Shown: in pieces, positions 26,537 to 35,229 of the stretch
How positions within the stretch are numbered: position 1 is the first letter of the stretch
Layout: the number at the start of each line of letters is the position of its first letter
Made by a program: the position numbers and the translations under genes
Origin: an uncultured Clostridia bacterium
GTDB lineage: Bacteria; Bacillota; Clostridia; CALYAR01
DNA: 41,048 nt
Direction: 5' to 3'
NCBI GenBank assembly: GCA_944393585.1
Contig: CALYAR010000102.1
Span: 1-41,048 of the forward strand
The notes under the pieces: model-generated
What the model was told of the DNA's origin: nothing
Database searches by the model: none
What the model saw: only the letters and a program-made list of their open reading frames with translations

Positions 26537-26723
26537 AATACTGCTCATTTTGTTTTATTTTTTCCAGAGCAAAAATTATTATTCCCAAATTCAGAAATTT
26601 TTAAAATGAAAAAATTGATCCCAGCGTTTGCTTTCGAAGAAAAAGTGTACCCTTATCTGTTTAAAGAACGCCATTGTATGATCGCCTTGATTGGAAAAAT
26701 GGCGGGCCTTCTGCAGCTTTCCA

Positions 26724-27401
26724 TTATGTGAGAAATTTATGAAACAGTTTTTCCTTCGAGCGATACGAATCCTTTACTTCTTTTAAAAGGCTTTCATAAA
26801 AGGAAACGGCAGACTGCTTTCGACAAAGCGCAATCTCGCTCCCTCTTTTCGTGTAAAATTTTGTATCAATCGATTCCAGTTTCCGTTTGTATTCCTGGAA
26901 AAAAGAGGGGGATGTATCATGGGAACCATCGGAAACTTCCCCATTTGGATCAAGCGAATACAATGGTTCACCCATTTTACCCTGATATAACAGCGTCCTC
27001 GCAATTCCCACTGCCCCGGTCACATCGATTTTATCCGCATCGAAAAGGATTTTTGCTTCTATGCTCTGCGGCAAATTGTCCCCTCTGTAACGATGCGTTC
27101 GGATGCAGGAGGCAACCTTTTCCGCAAAATTGACATCATATCCATTTTGAGTCAAAAAAGCATATGCCTTTTCGGCCCCAACGGCAGCATGGCACAAGTT
27201 CGGATTGTCAAATTGTTCCTGCCTTCCAATATCGTGCAGCAGACAGGCCGCGATCAAAATATCGTAGTTTACATCGTTTTCCCATTCGGCAAGTTCCAGC
27301 GCTGTGTACAGTACCCGGTAAACATGCTCCCGGTCGTGGGCACTGTCTTGCATACAAGCTGACATATAAGTTCCCATCTGCTCATATTCTGATTTGTTCA
27401 T
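26724..27401 (-). CDS. HD-domain phosphohydrolase
   Basis: A 225-residue metal-dependent phosphohydrolase of the HD superfamily. Visible residues: His22/His26 in SAHDREHVYRV, the HD pair in AACLLHDIGR (His56, Asp57), later His in CIRTHRYRG, and Asp in ILFDADKIDVTGA. This layout matches the YedJ/YpgQ-like uncharacterised HD proteins, which act on nucleotides in tested cases; the substrate here is unknown. The ATG follows GGGGGAGAAGCAG. It is on the same strand as, and 100 bases downstream of, DUF3842; cotranscription is possible. Confidence 0.85.
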   Translation of the reverse strand: MNKSEYEQMGTYMSACMQDSAHDREHVYRVLYTALELAEWENDVNYDILIAACLLHDIGRQEQFDNPNLCHAAVGAEKAYAFLTQNGYDVNFAEKVASCIRTHRYRGDNLPQSIEAKILFDADKIDVTGAVGIARTLLYQGKMGEPLYSLDPNGEVSDGSHDTSPSFFQEYKRKLESIDTKFYTKRGSEIALCRKQSAVSFYESLLKEVKDSYRSKEKLFHKFLT

Positions 27402-27503
27402 CTGCTTCTCCCCCGCTCAATTGCTGATTTTCTCTCAACCGATATGAATAAACTGCATAAAACTGCGGTATGATAAATGCAGGCTCGTTTTATGGAACAA
27501 TTC

Positions 27504-27920
27504 CTATTGATTCAGGTACTGCCCAATCAAAGCTGCTGCATCCTCCACGCTCTGCGTCAAAGAGGCAATGGAGCAGCCCGCGACATGAAATTTACATTTG
27601 CCCGTGGGAACGAATACTTTGTGCGCATTGCTCCTGGCGATGCTGGCCGCCATCGTTTCCGTAATTTCCCCATACATTGCGTCGGCAAAAGCAATGCCTA
27701 TCGGCCCTGCTATCACATCGGCGCGCCTGGCGTTGACTGCGACCGCATTTTCTCCCGTTGCGCCCGCGTCTGCGCCCGCCTTGAGCATTGCGGCCGTTGC
27801 CATGGCATTGGTGCCCACGGCAAGTACAAAGCAATCCGGATAGATCCGTTTTACCCGCTCCGTCAAGCTCTTTCCGATTCCGCCGCCCTGGCCGTCAATG
27901 ATTAACACCGTCTTCATCAT
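27504..27920 (-). CDS. DUF3842 family protein
   Basis: A 138-residue protein opening VLIIDGQGGGIGKSLTERVKR, a glycine-rich loop at the end of a first beta strand as in nucleotide-binding folds. Then AVGTNAMATAAMLKAGADAGATGENAVAVNARRADVIAGPIGIAFADAMYGEIT. The pattern and length match DUF3842 of Clostridia, whose function is unknown. Two ATGs are adjacent; the first is taken, with GGAAAGGGG upstream. The frame is open further to 27989 but without a ribosome site. Confidence 0.8.
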   Translation of the reverse strand: MMKTVLIIDGQGGGIGKSLTERVKRIYPDCFVLAVGTNAMATAAMLKAGADAGATGENAVAVNARRADVIAGPIGIAFADAMYGEITETMAASIARSNAHKVFVPTGKCKFHVAGCSIASLTQSVEDAAALIGQYLNQ

Positions 27921-28056
27921 ACATTCCCCTTTCCGTTCCATTCTAGCAGATCTTCCCTGTAAAATCAAATTGTACTTACATATCTCCACCGAAAGCCTTT
28001 TTCAAAGCCTGGAGCCGGAAAGAATACCAGGCGCATATTTTTGTATAGAATACTTC

Positions 28057-28085
28057 TTGATAATCCGGCTTTCCTGTGATAAAAT
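28057..28085 (+). promoter_or_regulatory. Promoter of the KDPG aldolase operon
   Basis: TTGATA, 17-base spacer, TAAAAT. The start near 28092 leaves a leader of about 53 bases. Confidence 0.7.
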
Positions 28086-28144
28086 CGGATTTAAGGATGG
28101 GGTTCTTCCCTTGTTCGATTCTAAATTAATGGAGGTATTTCATT

Positions 28145-28792
28145 ATGGATAAAGAGAAAGTCATTACCCGAATTACCGACTGTGGTATTGTTGCCGTAGT
28201 CAGAGCAGAAAATGCAGACCAGGCAAAACGCATTGCCGACGCCTGCATCAAAGGCGGCGTTGCAGCGATTGAAATGACCTTTACGGTTCCGGCTGCACAC
28301 AAAGTAATCGAAGAGCTTGCCAATACTTACAAACCGGAAGAAATCATTTTGGGCGCTGGTACCGTTATGGATTCCGAAACAGCCCGTATTGCAATCCTTT
28401 CCGGCGCGCAGTACATTGTAAGCCCGTATTTTGACGCAGAAACCGTCCGTCTCTGCAACCGCTACAGAGTTCCCTGCATGCCCGGCGCTATGACGATCAA
28501 AGAAGTTGTTACCGCTATGGAAGCAGGCGCAGACATTGTAAAGGTATTCCCGGGCGAGGCATTCGGCCCCGGCATTATCAAAGCAATCAAAGGTCCGGTT
28601 CCGCAGGCAAAGCTTATGCCAACCGGCGGCGTCAACGTGGACAATGTTACCCAGTGGATCAAAGCAGGTGCTGTTGCAGTCGGCGCCGGAAGCTCTCTGA
28701 TGGCTGGCGCAAAGACCGGCGATTACGAAAGCATTACCCGCCTTGGCCGCGAATTCAGAGAAAAGATTCAGGAGGCCCGCGCTTCCAAATAA
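28145..28792 (+). CDS. eda: KDPG/KHG aldolase (2-dehydro-3-deoxy-phosphogluconate aldolase)
   Basis: A 215-residue class I aldolase that splits KDPG to pyruvate and glyceraldehyde 3-phosphate, the last step of uronate and Entner-Doudoroff catabolism. Active site residues are visible: Arg20 in VAVVRAENA, Glu43 in AAIEMTFTVP, and Schiff-base Lys133 in DIVKVFPGEAFGPG, plus the phosphate loop LMPTGGV and GAGSSL. The strong GGAGG site and uniform codon choice suggest high expression. Uronate isomerases or KDG kinase are not in the window, so the upstream pathway is elsewhere. The amidohydrolase follows 28 bases on. Confidence 0.95.
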   Translation: MDKEKVITRITDCGIVAVVRAENADQAKRIADACIKGGVAAIEMTFTVPAAHKVIEELANTYKPEEIILGAGTVMDSETARIAILSGAQYIVSPYFDAETVRLCNRYRVPCMPGAMTIKEVVTAMEAGADIVKVFPGEAFGPGIIKAIKGPVPQAKLMPTGGVNVDNVTQWIKAGAVAVGAGSSLMAGAKTGDYESITRLGREFREKIQEARASK

Positions 28793-28820
28793 GGAATGAA
28801 TATTCAGAAAGCTGGTGCGT

Positions 28821-30419
28821 ATGAAAACACTGTATTATGGAGGAGAAATCCTCACCATGGAACAGCCGCTTTATGCAGAAGCGATGCTGGAAGAGGACGG
28901 AATCATTCGGGCTCTGGGGAAAAAGGACGAGCTTTTGGATCTGGCCGATGCGGACACCGTTCGTTTTGATCTGAACGGCCATACCCTTCTGCCTGCGTTT
29001 TTGGATCCCCACAGCCACATCACCAGCTTTGCCAATACGTTATCCCTGGCCCATCTCGACGGAGTTCAGAGCTTCGAAGAGCTGGGCTCTCGTTTACTTG
29101 CTTTCCAAAAGGAGCATAACGTTTCCGAAGGCGAATGGATTATTGCGTTTGGCTACGACCACAATTTTTTACAGGAAGGCCGGCATCCGGACAAGTTTGT
29201 CTTAGACCGCTTTCTTCCCCGCAATCCGGTTCTTGTTACCCATGCGTCCGGCCATATGGGCGTTATGAACTCCGCCGCTCTGTCGCAGGCGGGAATCGGT
29301 TCGCAGACTCCGGATCCGGAAGGCGGGCTGATCGGCCGCATTCCCGGCAAACAGGAACCGAATGGTTATCTGGAGGAAACTGCCTTTACTGCGCTGGCTT
29401 CAAAAATAGCCTCTCCGTCTCTTGAGCAGCTTTGCCGCCAGGTGGAAGCTGCCGAGGGCATTTATCTCTCACACGGGATTACTACCATTCAGGAAGGACT
29501 TACCAAACAGGCGGAATGGGCTGTTTTGCAGGCGATGGCTAAGCAGAAACGGCTGCGCTGTGATGTTGTCAGCTTTGTCGATCTGGCCGAAAGCAAAGCG
29601 CTTGTAAAAGAGAATCCTGATTTTGTGGGGCACTATCAAAATCATCTGAAAATCGGCGGCTATAAGATTTTCCTCGACGGTTCTCCCCAGGGGCGGACCG
29701 CATGGATGACAGAGCCTTATCTGGGAGACGATCCGAATTACCGGGGCTATCCCATTCATTCCGGCGAGGCCGTGATTTCCTTTCTGCAGCAAGGCCTCAG
29801 CGACCGGCTGCAGGTGCTCGCCCACTGCAACGGCGACGCGGCGGCGCAGCAGTTTTTAGACGCATATTCCGCCGCCCGGAAGGCAAATCCCGATGCTCCG
29901 GACATCCGGCCGGTCATGATCCATGCCCAACTGCTGCGGCCCGATCAGCTGCCGGCTTTGCGCGGACTCAACATGACTGCCTCCTTCTTCGTGGCACATA
30001 CCCATTATTGGGGCGATGTGCATTTGAAAAATTTTGGCCCGGAGCGGGCCGGAAGAATCAGCCCGGTCAAAAGTGCAATCCGCGAAGGGGTCAACTATAC
30101 TTTTCACCAGGACACGCCGGTACTTCCGCCGAATATGCTCGATACGCTTTGGTGTGCGGTAAACCGTATTACGAAAGAGGGAGTCGTTTTAGGGGAGGAA
30201 GAGCGTATCACGCCGCTTGAAGCACTTCGGGCTGTGACCGTCCATGCCGCCTATCAATATTTTGAAGAGAATCAAAAGGGATCGCTTGCTCCCGGAAAGC
30301 TTGCCGATCTGGTGATTCTGGATCGTAATCCTTTAACAGCCGATCCCGCTTCCCTGCGGGAAATTCGGGTTCTTAAAACCATAAAGGAAGGGCAAGTGGT
30401 TTATCAAAAACATTCATAA
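28821..30419 (+). CDS. YtcJ-like amidohydrolase (amidohydrolase family 3)
   Basis: A 532-residue metal-dependent hydrolase of the YtcJ/amidohydrolase-3 group. It has a small N- and C-terminal beta sandwich around a TIM barrel. Metal ligands: HSH at 64-66 in LDPHSHITSF; carboxylated-Lys candidate in GGYKIFLDGSPQGRTAWM; His in VLAHCNGDAAAQQ and PVMIHAQLL; Asp in TFHQDTPVLPP. C-terminal KGSLAPGKLADLVILDRNPL is typical. The substrate is unknown. ATG is preferred, but a GTG six bases upstream is in frame; neither has a good ribosome site, so translation may depend on eda. Ends in a terminator. Confidence 0.86.
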   Translation: MKTLYYGGEILTMEQPLYAEAMLEEDGIIRALGKKDELLDLADADTVRFDLNGHTLLPAFLDPHSHITSFANTLSLAHLDGVQSFEELGSRLLAFQKEHNVSEGEWIIAFGYDHNFLQEGRHPDKFVLDRFLPRNPVLVTHASGHMGVMNSAALSQAGIGSQTPDPEGGLIGRIPGKQEPNGYLEETAFTALASKIASPSLEQLCRQVEAAEGIYLSHGITTIQEGLTKQAEWAVLQAMAKQKRLRCDVVSFVDLAESKALVKENPDFVGHYQNHLKIGGYKIFLDGSPQGRTAWMTEPYLGDDPNYRGYPIHSGEAVISFLQQGLSDRLQVLAHCNGDAAAQQFLDAYSAARKANPDAPDIRPVMIHAQLLRPDQLPALRGLNMTASFFVAHTHYWGDVHLKNFGPERAGRISPVKSAIREGVNYTFHQDTPVLPPNMLDTLWCAVNRITKEGVVLGEEERITPLEALRAVTVHAAYQYFEENQKGSLAPGKLADLVILDRNPLTADPASLREIRVLKTIKEGQVVYQKHS

Positions 30420-30425
30420 AAGTCC

Positions 30426-30454
30426 AAAGCCTCCGCTTTGCGGAGGCTTTTTTT
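30426..30454 (+). terminator. Terminator after the amidohydrolase gene
   Basis: Stem AAAGCCTCCGC-TTT-GCGGAGGCTTT and a T run. Confidence 0.93.
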
Positions 30455-30512
30455 ATCCTGATCCGGCAAAAATCAACTGACTAAATGATGAAAGAGTAAA
30501 ACGCATGAATCT

Positions 30513-30577
30513 ATGCCCGCGTTTGTGGGCATGTACTTTTTTCAAGCCAAACAAACGGCGGCAAAAAGCCGCCGTTT
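30513..30577. terminator. Two hairpins after the second UroD-like gene
   Basis: ATGCCCGC-GTTT-GTGGGCAT (30513-30532) is followed by T6 on the plus strand. AAACGGCGGC-AAAAA-GCCGCCGTTT (30553-30577) lies 14 bases past the minus-strand stop. The second likely ends the UroD-like transcript. Confidence 0.75.
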
Positions 30578-30590
30578 TAAATAATTTTCT

Positions 30591-31862
30591 TTACGCAAGA
30601 CCGCGGATCCAATCCAGTTCATCGAGCATAGCAACGATATTTTCCACCGGCGTATTCGCCTGAATGTTGTGGACGGGGTTAAACACAAACCCGCCGTCTT
30701 TTCCAAAAATATCGACCCGGTCACGTACCATTTGCCGCACCTCTTCCGGCGTACCAAAAGGCAGGGTCTTTTGCGTGTCCATTCCGCCGCCCCAAAACAC
30801 CAGCTTGTCGCCGAATTTTTCCTTCAGCATAACCGGATCCATACCGGCCGCCGAGCACTGCACCGGATTAATAATGTCAACGCCTGCTTCGATAAAATCC
30901 GGAATCAGCTCTGCAATAGCGCCGCAGGAATGGTAAAATGTTTTCCATTTTGTGTTTTTATGCACCCATTCATTGACGATCTTCCAATAGGGCAGATAAA
31001 AGGTGCGGAAATCCTCCCGCGAGATCATGAGGCTGTTTTGCGTGCCAAAATCCGTACCGCCCATGACAATAGCGCAGATTTTCTCCCCGACAGCCTGATG
31101 GTAAATCTCCAGATTTTTTAATCCCACTTCCAGCTGGTACTGGAAAACGCCATGAATATAATCAGGACAGATTTTATGCGCCATGATCCATTCTTCCATG
31201 CTTCGGATCCCGCGGGGATTTTTCAGAGAAGCTCCGGGAAGCTGGGCCACATCTCCAAAGCCTGCTACCGACATATTTCCGATCAAAGCAAAACGGGTAT
31301 TTTGATAGAGACGGTCGGCCTGTTTTTCATAAAATAAGGCTACATCGTCCCCCATCACGCCGAAGGAGTCCTTATAATCCCGAACCGGATCCAGTCCTTC
31401 CGTATCGACCGTATCAGGGCTTCGGTTAATATTATCAAAAAAATATCCGCCGCTTGGCATCACCAAAGAGGGGGAACAGCTTCGGTCCCCCTGCGGATAG
31501 GCATATGTCCGGCCGCTTTTTTCGTCTTTCATAAATTCAAAGTCCTTGGGGCACAGCGCCGGAATACCGTAATTGGTTTCATAGGGCTTCCACTCGGTAC
31601 ATTTCGCGCCGCAGGCATTCCGATACGAGATAATTCCAAATACATCAATGTGAAGCGCCTGCGCATCATCTGGTTCGATGAATCCCAGCTGCTGCAATAT
31701 CTCATGCACTTTAATGGGTTTCTCCGGCAGATTTCTTGCCTTCCGCAAGCGGTAGAGCGCCAGTGCATGAATCCCCGTAATGCCTGTAGATCCCAAATCA
31801 AAGGGAACTCGGTCCGGCTTTTGATGATTGAGGGCCGCAATGACCCGTTCTCTCGAATTCAT
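30591..31862 (-). CDS. Uroporphyrinogen decarboxylase-family protein (MtaA/CmuA-like), second copy
   Basis: A 423-residue UroD-fold protein, related to but longer than the copy at 6877. Motifs: MNSRERVIAALNHQKPDRVPFDLG, GGTDFGTQNSLMISRE (268-283), YHSCGAIAELIPDFIEAG (His311-x-Cys313, zinc type), INPVQCSAAGMDP, LVFWGGGMDTQKTLPFG, and GGFVFNPVHNIQANTP. Both copies share the HxC and the C-terminal HNIQ/HNVQ block, so they belong to the methyltransferase-like rather than the heme branch. The middle is longer, with several Cys (ACGAKC, ALCP). ATG is taken after AAGAAGGAA; another ATG is six bases upstream. No corrinoid partner is next to it. Confidence 0.83.
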   Translation of the reverse strand: MNSRERVIAALNHQKPDRVPFDLGSTGITGIHALALYRLRKARNLPEKPIKVHEILQQLGFIEPDDAQALHIDVFGIISYRNACGAKCTEWKPYETNYGIPALCPKDFEFMKDEKSGRTYAYPQGDRSCSPSLVMPSGGYFFDNINRSPDTVDTEGLDPVRDYKDSFGVMGDDVALFYEKQADRLYQNTRFALIGNMSVAGFGDVAQLPGASLKNPRGIRSMEEWIMAHKICPDYIHGVFQYQLEVGLKNLEIYHQAVGEKICAIVMGGTDFGTQNSLMISREDFRTFYLPYWKIVNEWVHKNTKWKTFYHSCGAIAELIPDFIEAGVDIINPVQCSAAGMDPVMLKEKFGDKLVFWGGGMDTQKTLPFGTPEEVRQMVRDRVDIFGKDGGFVFNPVHNIQANTPVENIVAMLDELDWIRGLA

Positions 31863-31985
31863 TCTCATTTCCTTCTTTCTTAAAACGCAAAATGGGTCTG
31901 CCAATGGTTTCAATTTATCATAAAGTTGAAATTGTTTCAAGACACAATTTGAACCGATAAAAGGCTTTTGCTCAAGTTTGCTTTG

Positions 31986-32894
31986 TCATTCTGCCGATTC
32001 CTTTTCCGTCTCTATCTGCATGGAATTTTTTCCATCGGTGGAAAAATGAATGGTTCCATCCTGATCCGTTCGGTATACCGTTACAGAGAACGACAGCAAG
32101 TTCTCCAGCGTAACCGGCTTGGGATGGCCATAGGAATTGCCTTCGCCGCACGAGATCACGGCATACTGCGGGGAAACCCGGCGGAGAAATTGCCTGGTAG
32201 TGGACGTATCAGAGCCGTGATGGCCAACCTTCAGGACATTTGCGCTAAGATCCATTCCCGACAGAAGCATATCCTCTTCCGATTCGTTTTGCGCATCGCC
32301 GGTAAAAAGGAAGCTCTTTTCCTGGTATTGAAGCCGCAAAACCACCGAAGCATCGTTGACATCGCTGTAATTGTCCTGCAAAGGCGCAAGGACGTCCATC
32401 ACGATCCCATCCCCTTCCGCGATACGCATCCCGCCGGAAACCGTCTCTGTCGGGATTTCTTCCTCTTCTAAGTGCTCCATCAGATTTTGATACGTTTCGC
32501 TGTCCGACTCCTGATCCGGAAGGTAAAAGCATTCCGCCTCTACCTGTTCCAACACCTCTTCCATCCCGCCGATGTGGTCGGCATGAGGGTGGGTAGCAAT
32601 CACATAATCCAGTTTTTCCACATTTAACTCATCTAAAAATGAAATGATCTCGGGTGCAGCGTAGCTTTCACCTGCGTCAATCAGCAGCGTTTCCCCATTG
32701 GGAAGCAGAATAAACTCACTGTCTCCCTGTCCCACGTCCAAAAACCAAACGTTTAATTCTCCTTCCACCGCTTCATAGCTGGGCTCCGGTGCTATAGCCT
32801 CCAAAAGAGGCCCGATCCACTCCATCTGCAGCTCACAGCCGGACAGAAGTATGAGCATTGCGCCAACCAACAGCAGTTTTATTTTTTTCTTCAT
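31986..32894 (-). CDS. Secreted lipoprotein with ComEC-like metallo-beta-lactamase fold
   Basis: A 302-residue lipoprotein. Signal peptide MKKKIKLLLVGAMLILLSGC puts the lipidated Cys at 20. The MBL domain follows: FLDVGQGDSEFILLPNGETLLIDAG (51-75), metal site THPHADHIGG (His102, His104, Asp106, His107), FTGDA (Asp200), and KVGHHGSDTSTT (His225/226), with SYGHPKP near 255. This is the ComEC/Rec2-type MBL domain without the DNA channel. In Firmicutes such stand-alone secreted forms may be nucleases or phosphodiesterases; the substrate is unknown. The ATG with GGAG six bases upstream is chosen; the frame is open 15 more codons. Confidence 0.87.
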   Translation of the reverse strand: MKKKIKLLLVGAMLILLSGCELQMEWIGPLLEAIAPEPSYEAVEGELNVWFLDVGQGDSEFILLPNGETLLIDAGESYAAPEIISFLDELNVEKLDYVIATHPHADHIGGMEEVLEQVEAECFYLPDQESDSETYQNLMEHLEEEEIPTETVSGGMRIAEGDGIVMDVLAPLQDNYSDVNDASVVLRLQYQEKSFLFTGDAQNESEEDMLLSGMDLSANVLKVGHHGSDTSTTRQFLRRVSPQYAVISCGEGNSYGHPKPVTLENLLSFSVTVYRTDQDGTIHFSTDGKNSMQIETEKESAE

Positions 32895-32950
32895 CTTAAA
32901 CTCCATATTACTTGGAAGACGTCTCTTCCTTTCTTTCAAACAACAGTTCT

Positions 32951-32979
32951 ATTTTACCGCAAAAAAAATCAAAATGCAA
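32951..32979 (-). promoter_or_regulatory. Promoter of the MBL lipoprotein gene
   Basis: TTGCAT (32979-32974), 17-base spacer, TAAAAT (32956-32951). Confidence 0.65.
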
Positions 32980-33063
32980 CAAAAGAATGGCACTGTCTAC
33001 AAATCCAGACATATATTTAAGAACATTTATTTGAAAATAATTGGGCAAATTTCGAAAAAACAC

Positions 33064-33092
33064 TTTACAAGAACTTTTGTTCGATATATAAT
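33064..33092 (+). promoter_or_regulatory. SOS-controlled promoter: LexA box inside the spacer
   Basis: TTTACA (33064-33069), 17-base spacer, TATAAT (33087-33092). The spacer contains GAACTTTTGTTC (33071-33082), which fits the Gram-positive LexA (DinR) box GAAC-N4-GTTC with perfect arms. LexA bound there would block RNA polymerase. The predicted start is near 33099, about 14 bases before the ATG. Confidence 0.8.
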
Positions 33093-33112
33093 AAGCCTAC
33101 GAGGTGGAAACA

Positions 33113-34417
33113 ATGGATTTATTTGACAAGCTCACGATTCTGGCGGATTCGGCGAAGTACGATGCGGCCTGCACCAGCAGCGGGATTGACCGCGGCTCGT
33201 CGCCCGGGAAAATCGGAAATGCGGTTGCCTGCGGGATCTGCCATAGCTTTGCCGCAGACGGAAGGTGTATCTCCCTGTTAAAGGTTTTGCTCAGCAATTC
33301 CTGCATGTACGACTGTCAGTACTGCGTCAACCGGCGCTCCAACGATACGCCCCGCGCGACCTTTACGCCCAGGGAACTGGCCGATCTTACCATGCAATTC
33401 TACCGCCGCAACTACATTGAAGGCTTATTTTTAAGCTCCGGAATCCTGAAAAACCCGGACTATACCTGTGAAAAAATGATTGAAACCCTGCGCATTCTGC
33501 GGGAGGAGTATGGTTTTGCCGGATACATTCACGCAAAAGCAATCCCCGGCGCGGACAGCGCACTGATTCTGCGGCTGGGACAGCTGGCCGACCGGATGAG
33601 CGTCAACATTGAACTGCCGTCACAAAAAAGTCTTGCTCTGCTGGCGCCGGACAAGAGCAAAACTGCGATCCTGCGCCCAATGGGACTGATTACCGGAAAA
33701 ATTCAGCAAACCCAAACCGAAATGGTTCGCTATCGTCATGTCCCCCGCTTTGCCCCGGCCGGACAGAGCACACAGATGATTGTCGGCGCTACGGCTGATA
33801 CGGACTACCGCATTTTAACCCTGTCAGAGGCGCTTTATAAAAAGTACGGGCTCCGGCGTGTTTTCTATTCCGCCTATGTACCGGTTTCGGACAACCCGCT
33901 CCTGCCCGCGCTCCAGACAAAGCCGCCGCTTCTGCGGGAGCACCGCCTTTATCAGGCGGACTGGCTTCTGCGGTATTACGGGTTTTCCGCCCGCGAAATC
34001 CTGGACGAAGAGCACCAAAGCCTTCATCCCTATCTCGATCCCAAATGCAACTGGGCCATCAACCACATGGATCTCTTCCCTGTGGAGGTCAACCGCGCCT
34101 CCCGGGAAATGCTGCTGCGCGTGCCGGGAATTGGGGTCAACAGTGTAAACCGCATTCTCGCCGCGCGGCGCCATTCTGCGCTCGACTTTGCCGCGCTGAA
34201 AAAAATCGGCGTCGTGCTAAAACGCGCCCAATACTTTATTTTATGCAGGGGAAAAGCCGCAGAGGGAGTCTCCATCACGCCGGACAGCGTGCTGCGCGCC
34301 CTGGTCTCAGAGCGCAGCCGGCAGATGGCGTTTTCAGGGCAGTATGAGCAGATGAGCCTGTGGCAGGAGCAAATTACCAGAGAGGATGTGGTACAGTGCC
34401 TCAGCGGACAGATTTGA
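33113..34417 (+). CDS. Putative DNA modification/repair radical SAM protein (TIGR03916-like)
   Basis: A 434-residue radical SAM enzyme. The 4Fe-4S motif is CMYDCQYC (Cys64, Cys68, Cys71), with further N-terminal cysteines at 20, 40, 43 and 52. The barrel includes GLFLSSGI and FAGYIHAKAIPGAD. The C-terminal part has a helix-hairpin-helix DNA-binding motif (MLLRVPGIGVNSVNRILAARR, about 337-357). Families with this layout (rSAM linked to uracil-DNA glycosylase, TIGR03916) occur beside TIGR03915, as here; the reaction is not known to me. The ATG with AGGTGG upstream is used. The SOS promoter supports a role in DNA damage. The 3' end overlaps the next gene by 22 bases. Confidence 0.86.
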   Translation: MDLFDKLTILADSAKYDAACTSSGIDRGSSPGKIGNAVACGICHSFAADGRCISLLKVLLSNSCMYDCQYCVNRRSNDTPRATFTPRELADLTMQFYRRNYIEGLFLSSGILKNPDYTCEKMIETLRILREEYGFAGYIHAKAIPGADSALILRLGQLADRMSVNIELPSQKSLALLAPDKSKTAILRPMGLITGKIQQTQTEMVRYRHVPRFAPAGQSTQMIVGATADTDYRILTLSEALYKKYGLRRVFYSAYVPVSDNPLLPALQTKPPLLREHRLYQADWLLRYYGFSAREILDEEHQSLHPYLDPKCNWAINHMDLFPVEVNRASREMLLRVPGIGVNSVNRILAARRHSALDFAALKKIGVVLKRAQYFILCRGKAAEGVSITPDSVLRALVSERSRQMAFSGQYEQMSLWQEQITREDVVQCLSGQI

Positions 34418-35229
34418 TTTATGAATACGACGGCTCTTTGGAGGGGATGTATTCGTGCATTTTTGAGAGCTTTGAAAAAAAGGAGCTTCCTATGGAAATC
34501 CGCCCCGAAGGGATTTCCCAGACAAGCCTGTACCCGGTCAAATACATTTCGACCGATCTGATACGGGCAGAGCGGGTCAAGACGGGAATCCGGCGTAAAA
34601 TATCGCGGTCCGTCCAGCAGCTTACAGAGCTTGTTTATTATACCTGTCATCCGGAAAAGGAAATGCTGGCCCTGCGTTTTGTCCAGCTGGGCATGCGCTG
34701 CGGCGCAGGCGTCGAAACCATGTATGCGGACGAGACCGTTCATGCGCTCACGCGCGCAGTAAAGCATCTGACACAGGAAAGCCATCAGCTGAAGGGCTTT
34801 GTGCGCTTTTCCATTCGGGAAGGAATCATGACGTCCGTCATTGAGCCGAAAAACTTTGTCCTTCCCCTGCTGGAGCCGCATTTCTGCGACCGGTATGCCC
34901 AGGAGACGTTTTTGATCTATGACAAAACACATCAGAGCGCGCTCTTTTACCGCCCCGGTCAGTCAATCATTGCGCCTGTCCCCGAATATGAGCAGCCGGA
35001 GGCGGACGATCAGGAAATGAAATACCGCTCCCTCTGGAAGGCATTTTACCAGACGATCGCCATATCATCCCGATACAATCCGCGCTGCCGGATGTCCCAC
35101 ATGCAAAAACGCTACTGGAGCCATCTGGTTGAAATGGATGAATCGATTCCCACCCGCTGGGAGGCTGGGCAGGCCAAAAAGAAGCTCTGCCAATCAGGAA
35201 TGGAGGACTGCAACGAGAAAACGACATGA
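34396..35229 (+). CDS. TIGR03915/DUF4130 DNA metabolism protein
   Basis: A 277-residue protein of the TIGR03915 (DUF4130) family, the regular partner of TIGR03916 radical SAM proteins. Recognised features: LIYEYDGSLEGMYSCIFESFEKK near the start, a middle RHLTQESHQLKGFVRF-like block (here KHLTQESHQLKGFVRFS), IEPKNFVLPLLEPHFCDRY, FLIYDKTHQSAL, and the C-terminal NPRCRMSHMQKRYWSHLVE. In some bacteria it is fused to a family 4 uracil-DNA glycosylase; here it ends without one. The start is read as GTG (VPQRTDL) after GAGGAT, inside the previous gene. Its biochemistry is unknown; it is expected to act with the rSAM protein on damaged DNA. Confidence 0.85.
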   Translation: MPQRTDLIYEYDGSLEGMYSCIFESFEKKELPMEIRPEGISQTSLYPVKYISTDLIRAERVKTGIRRKISRSVQQLTELVYYTCHPEKEMLALRFVQLGMRCGAGVETMYADETVHALTRAVKHLTQESHQLKGFVRFSIREGIMTSVIEPKNFVLPLLEPHFCDRYAQETFLIYDKTHQSALFYRPGQSIIAPVPEYEQPEADDQEMKYRSLWKAFYQTIAISSRYNPRCRMSHMQKRYWSHLVEMDESIPTRWEAGQAKKKLCQSGMEDCNEKTT

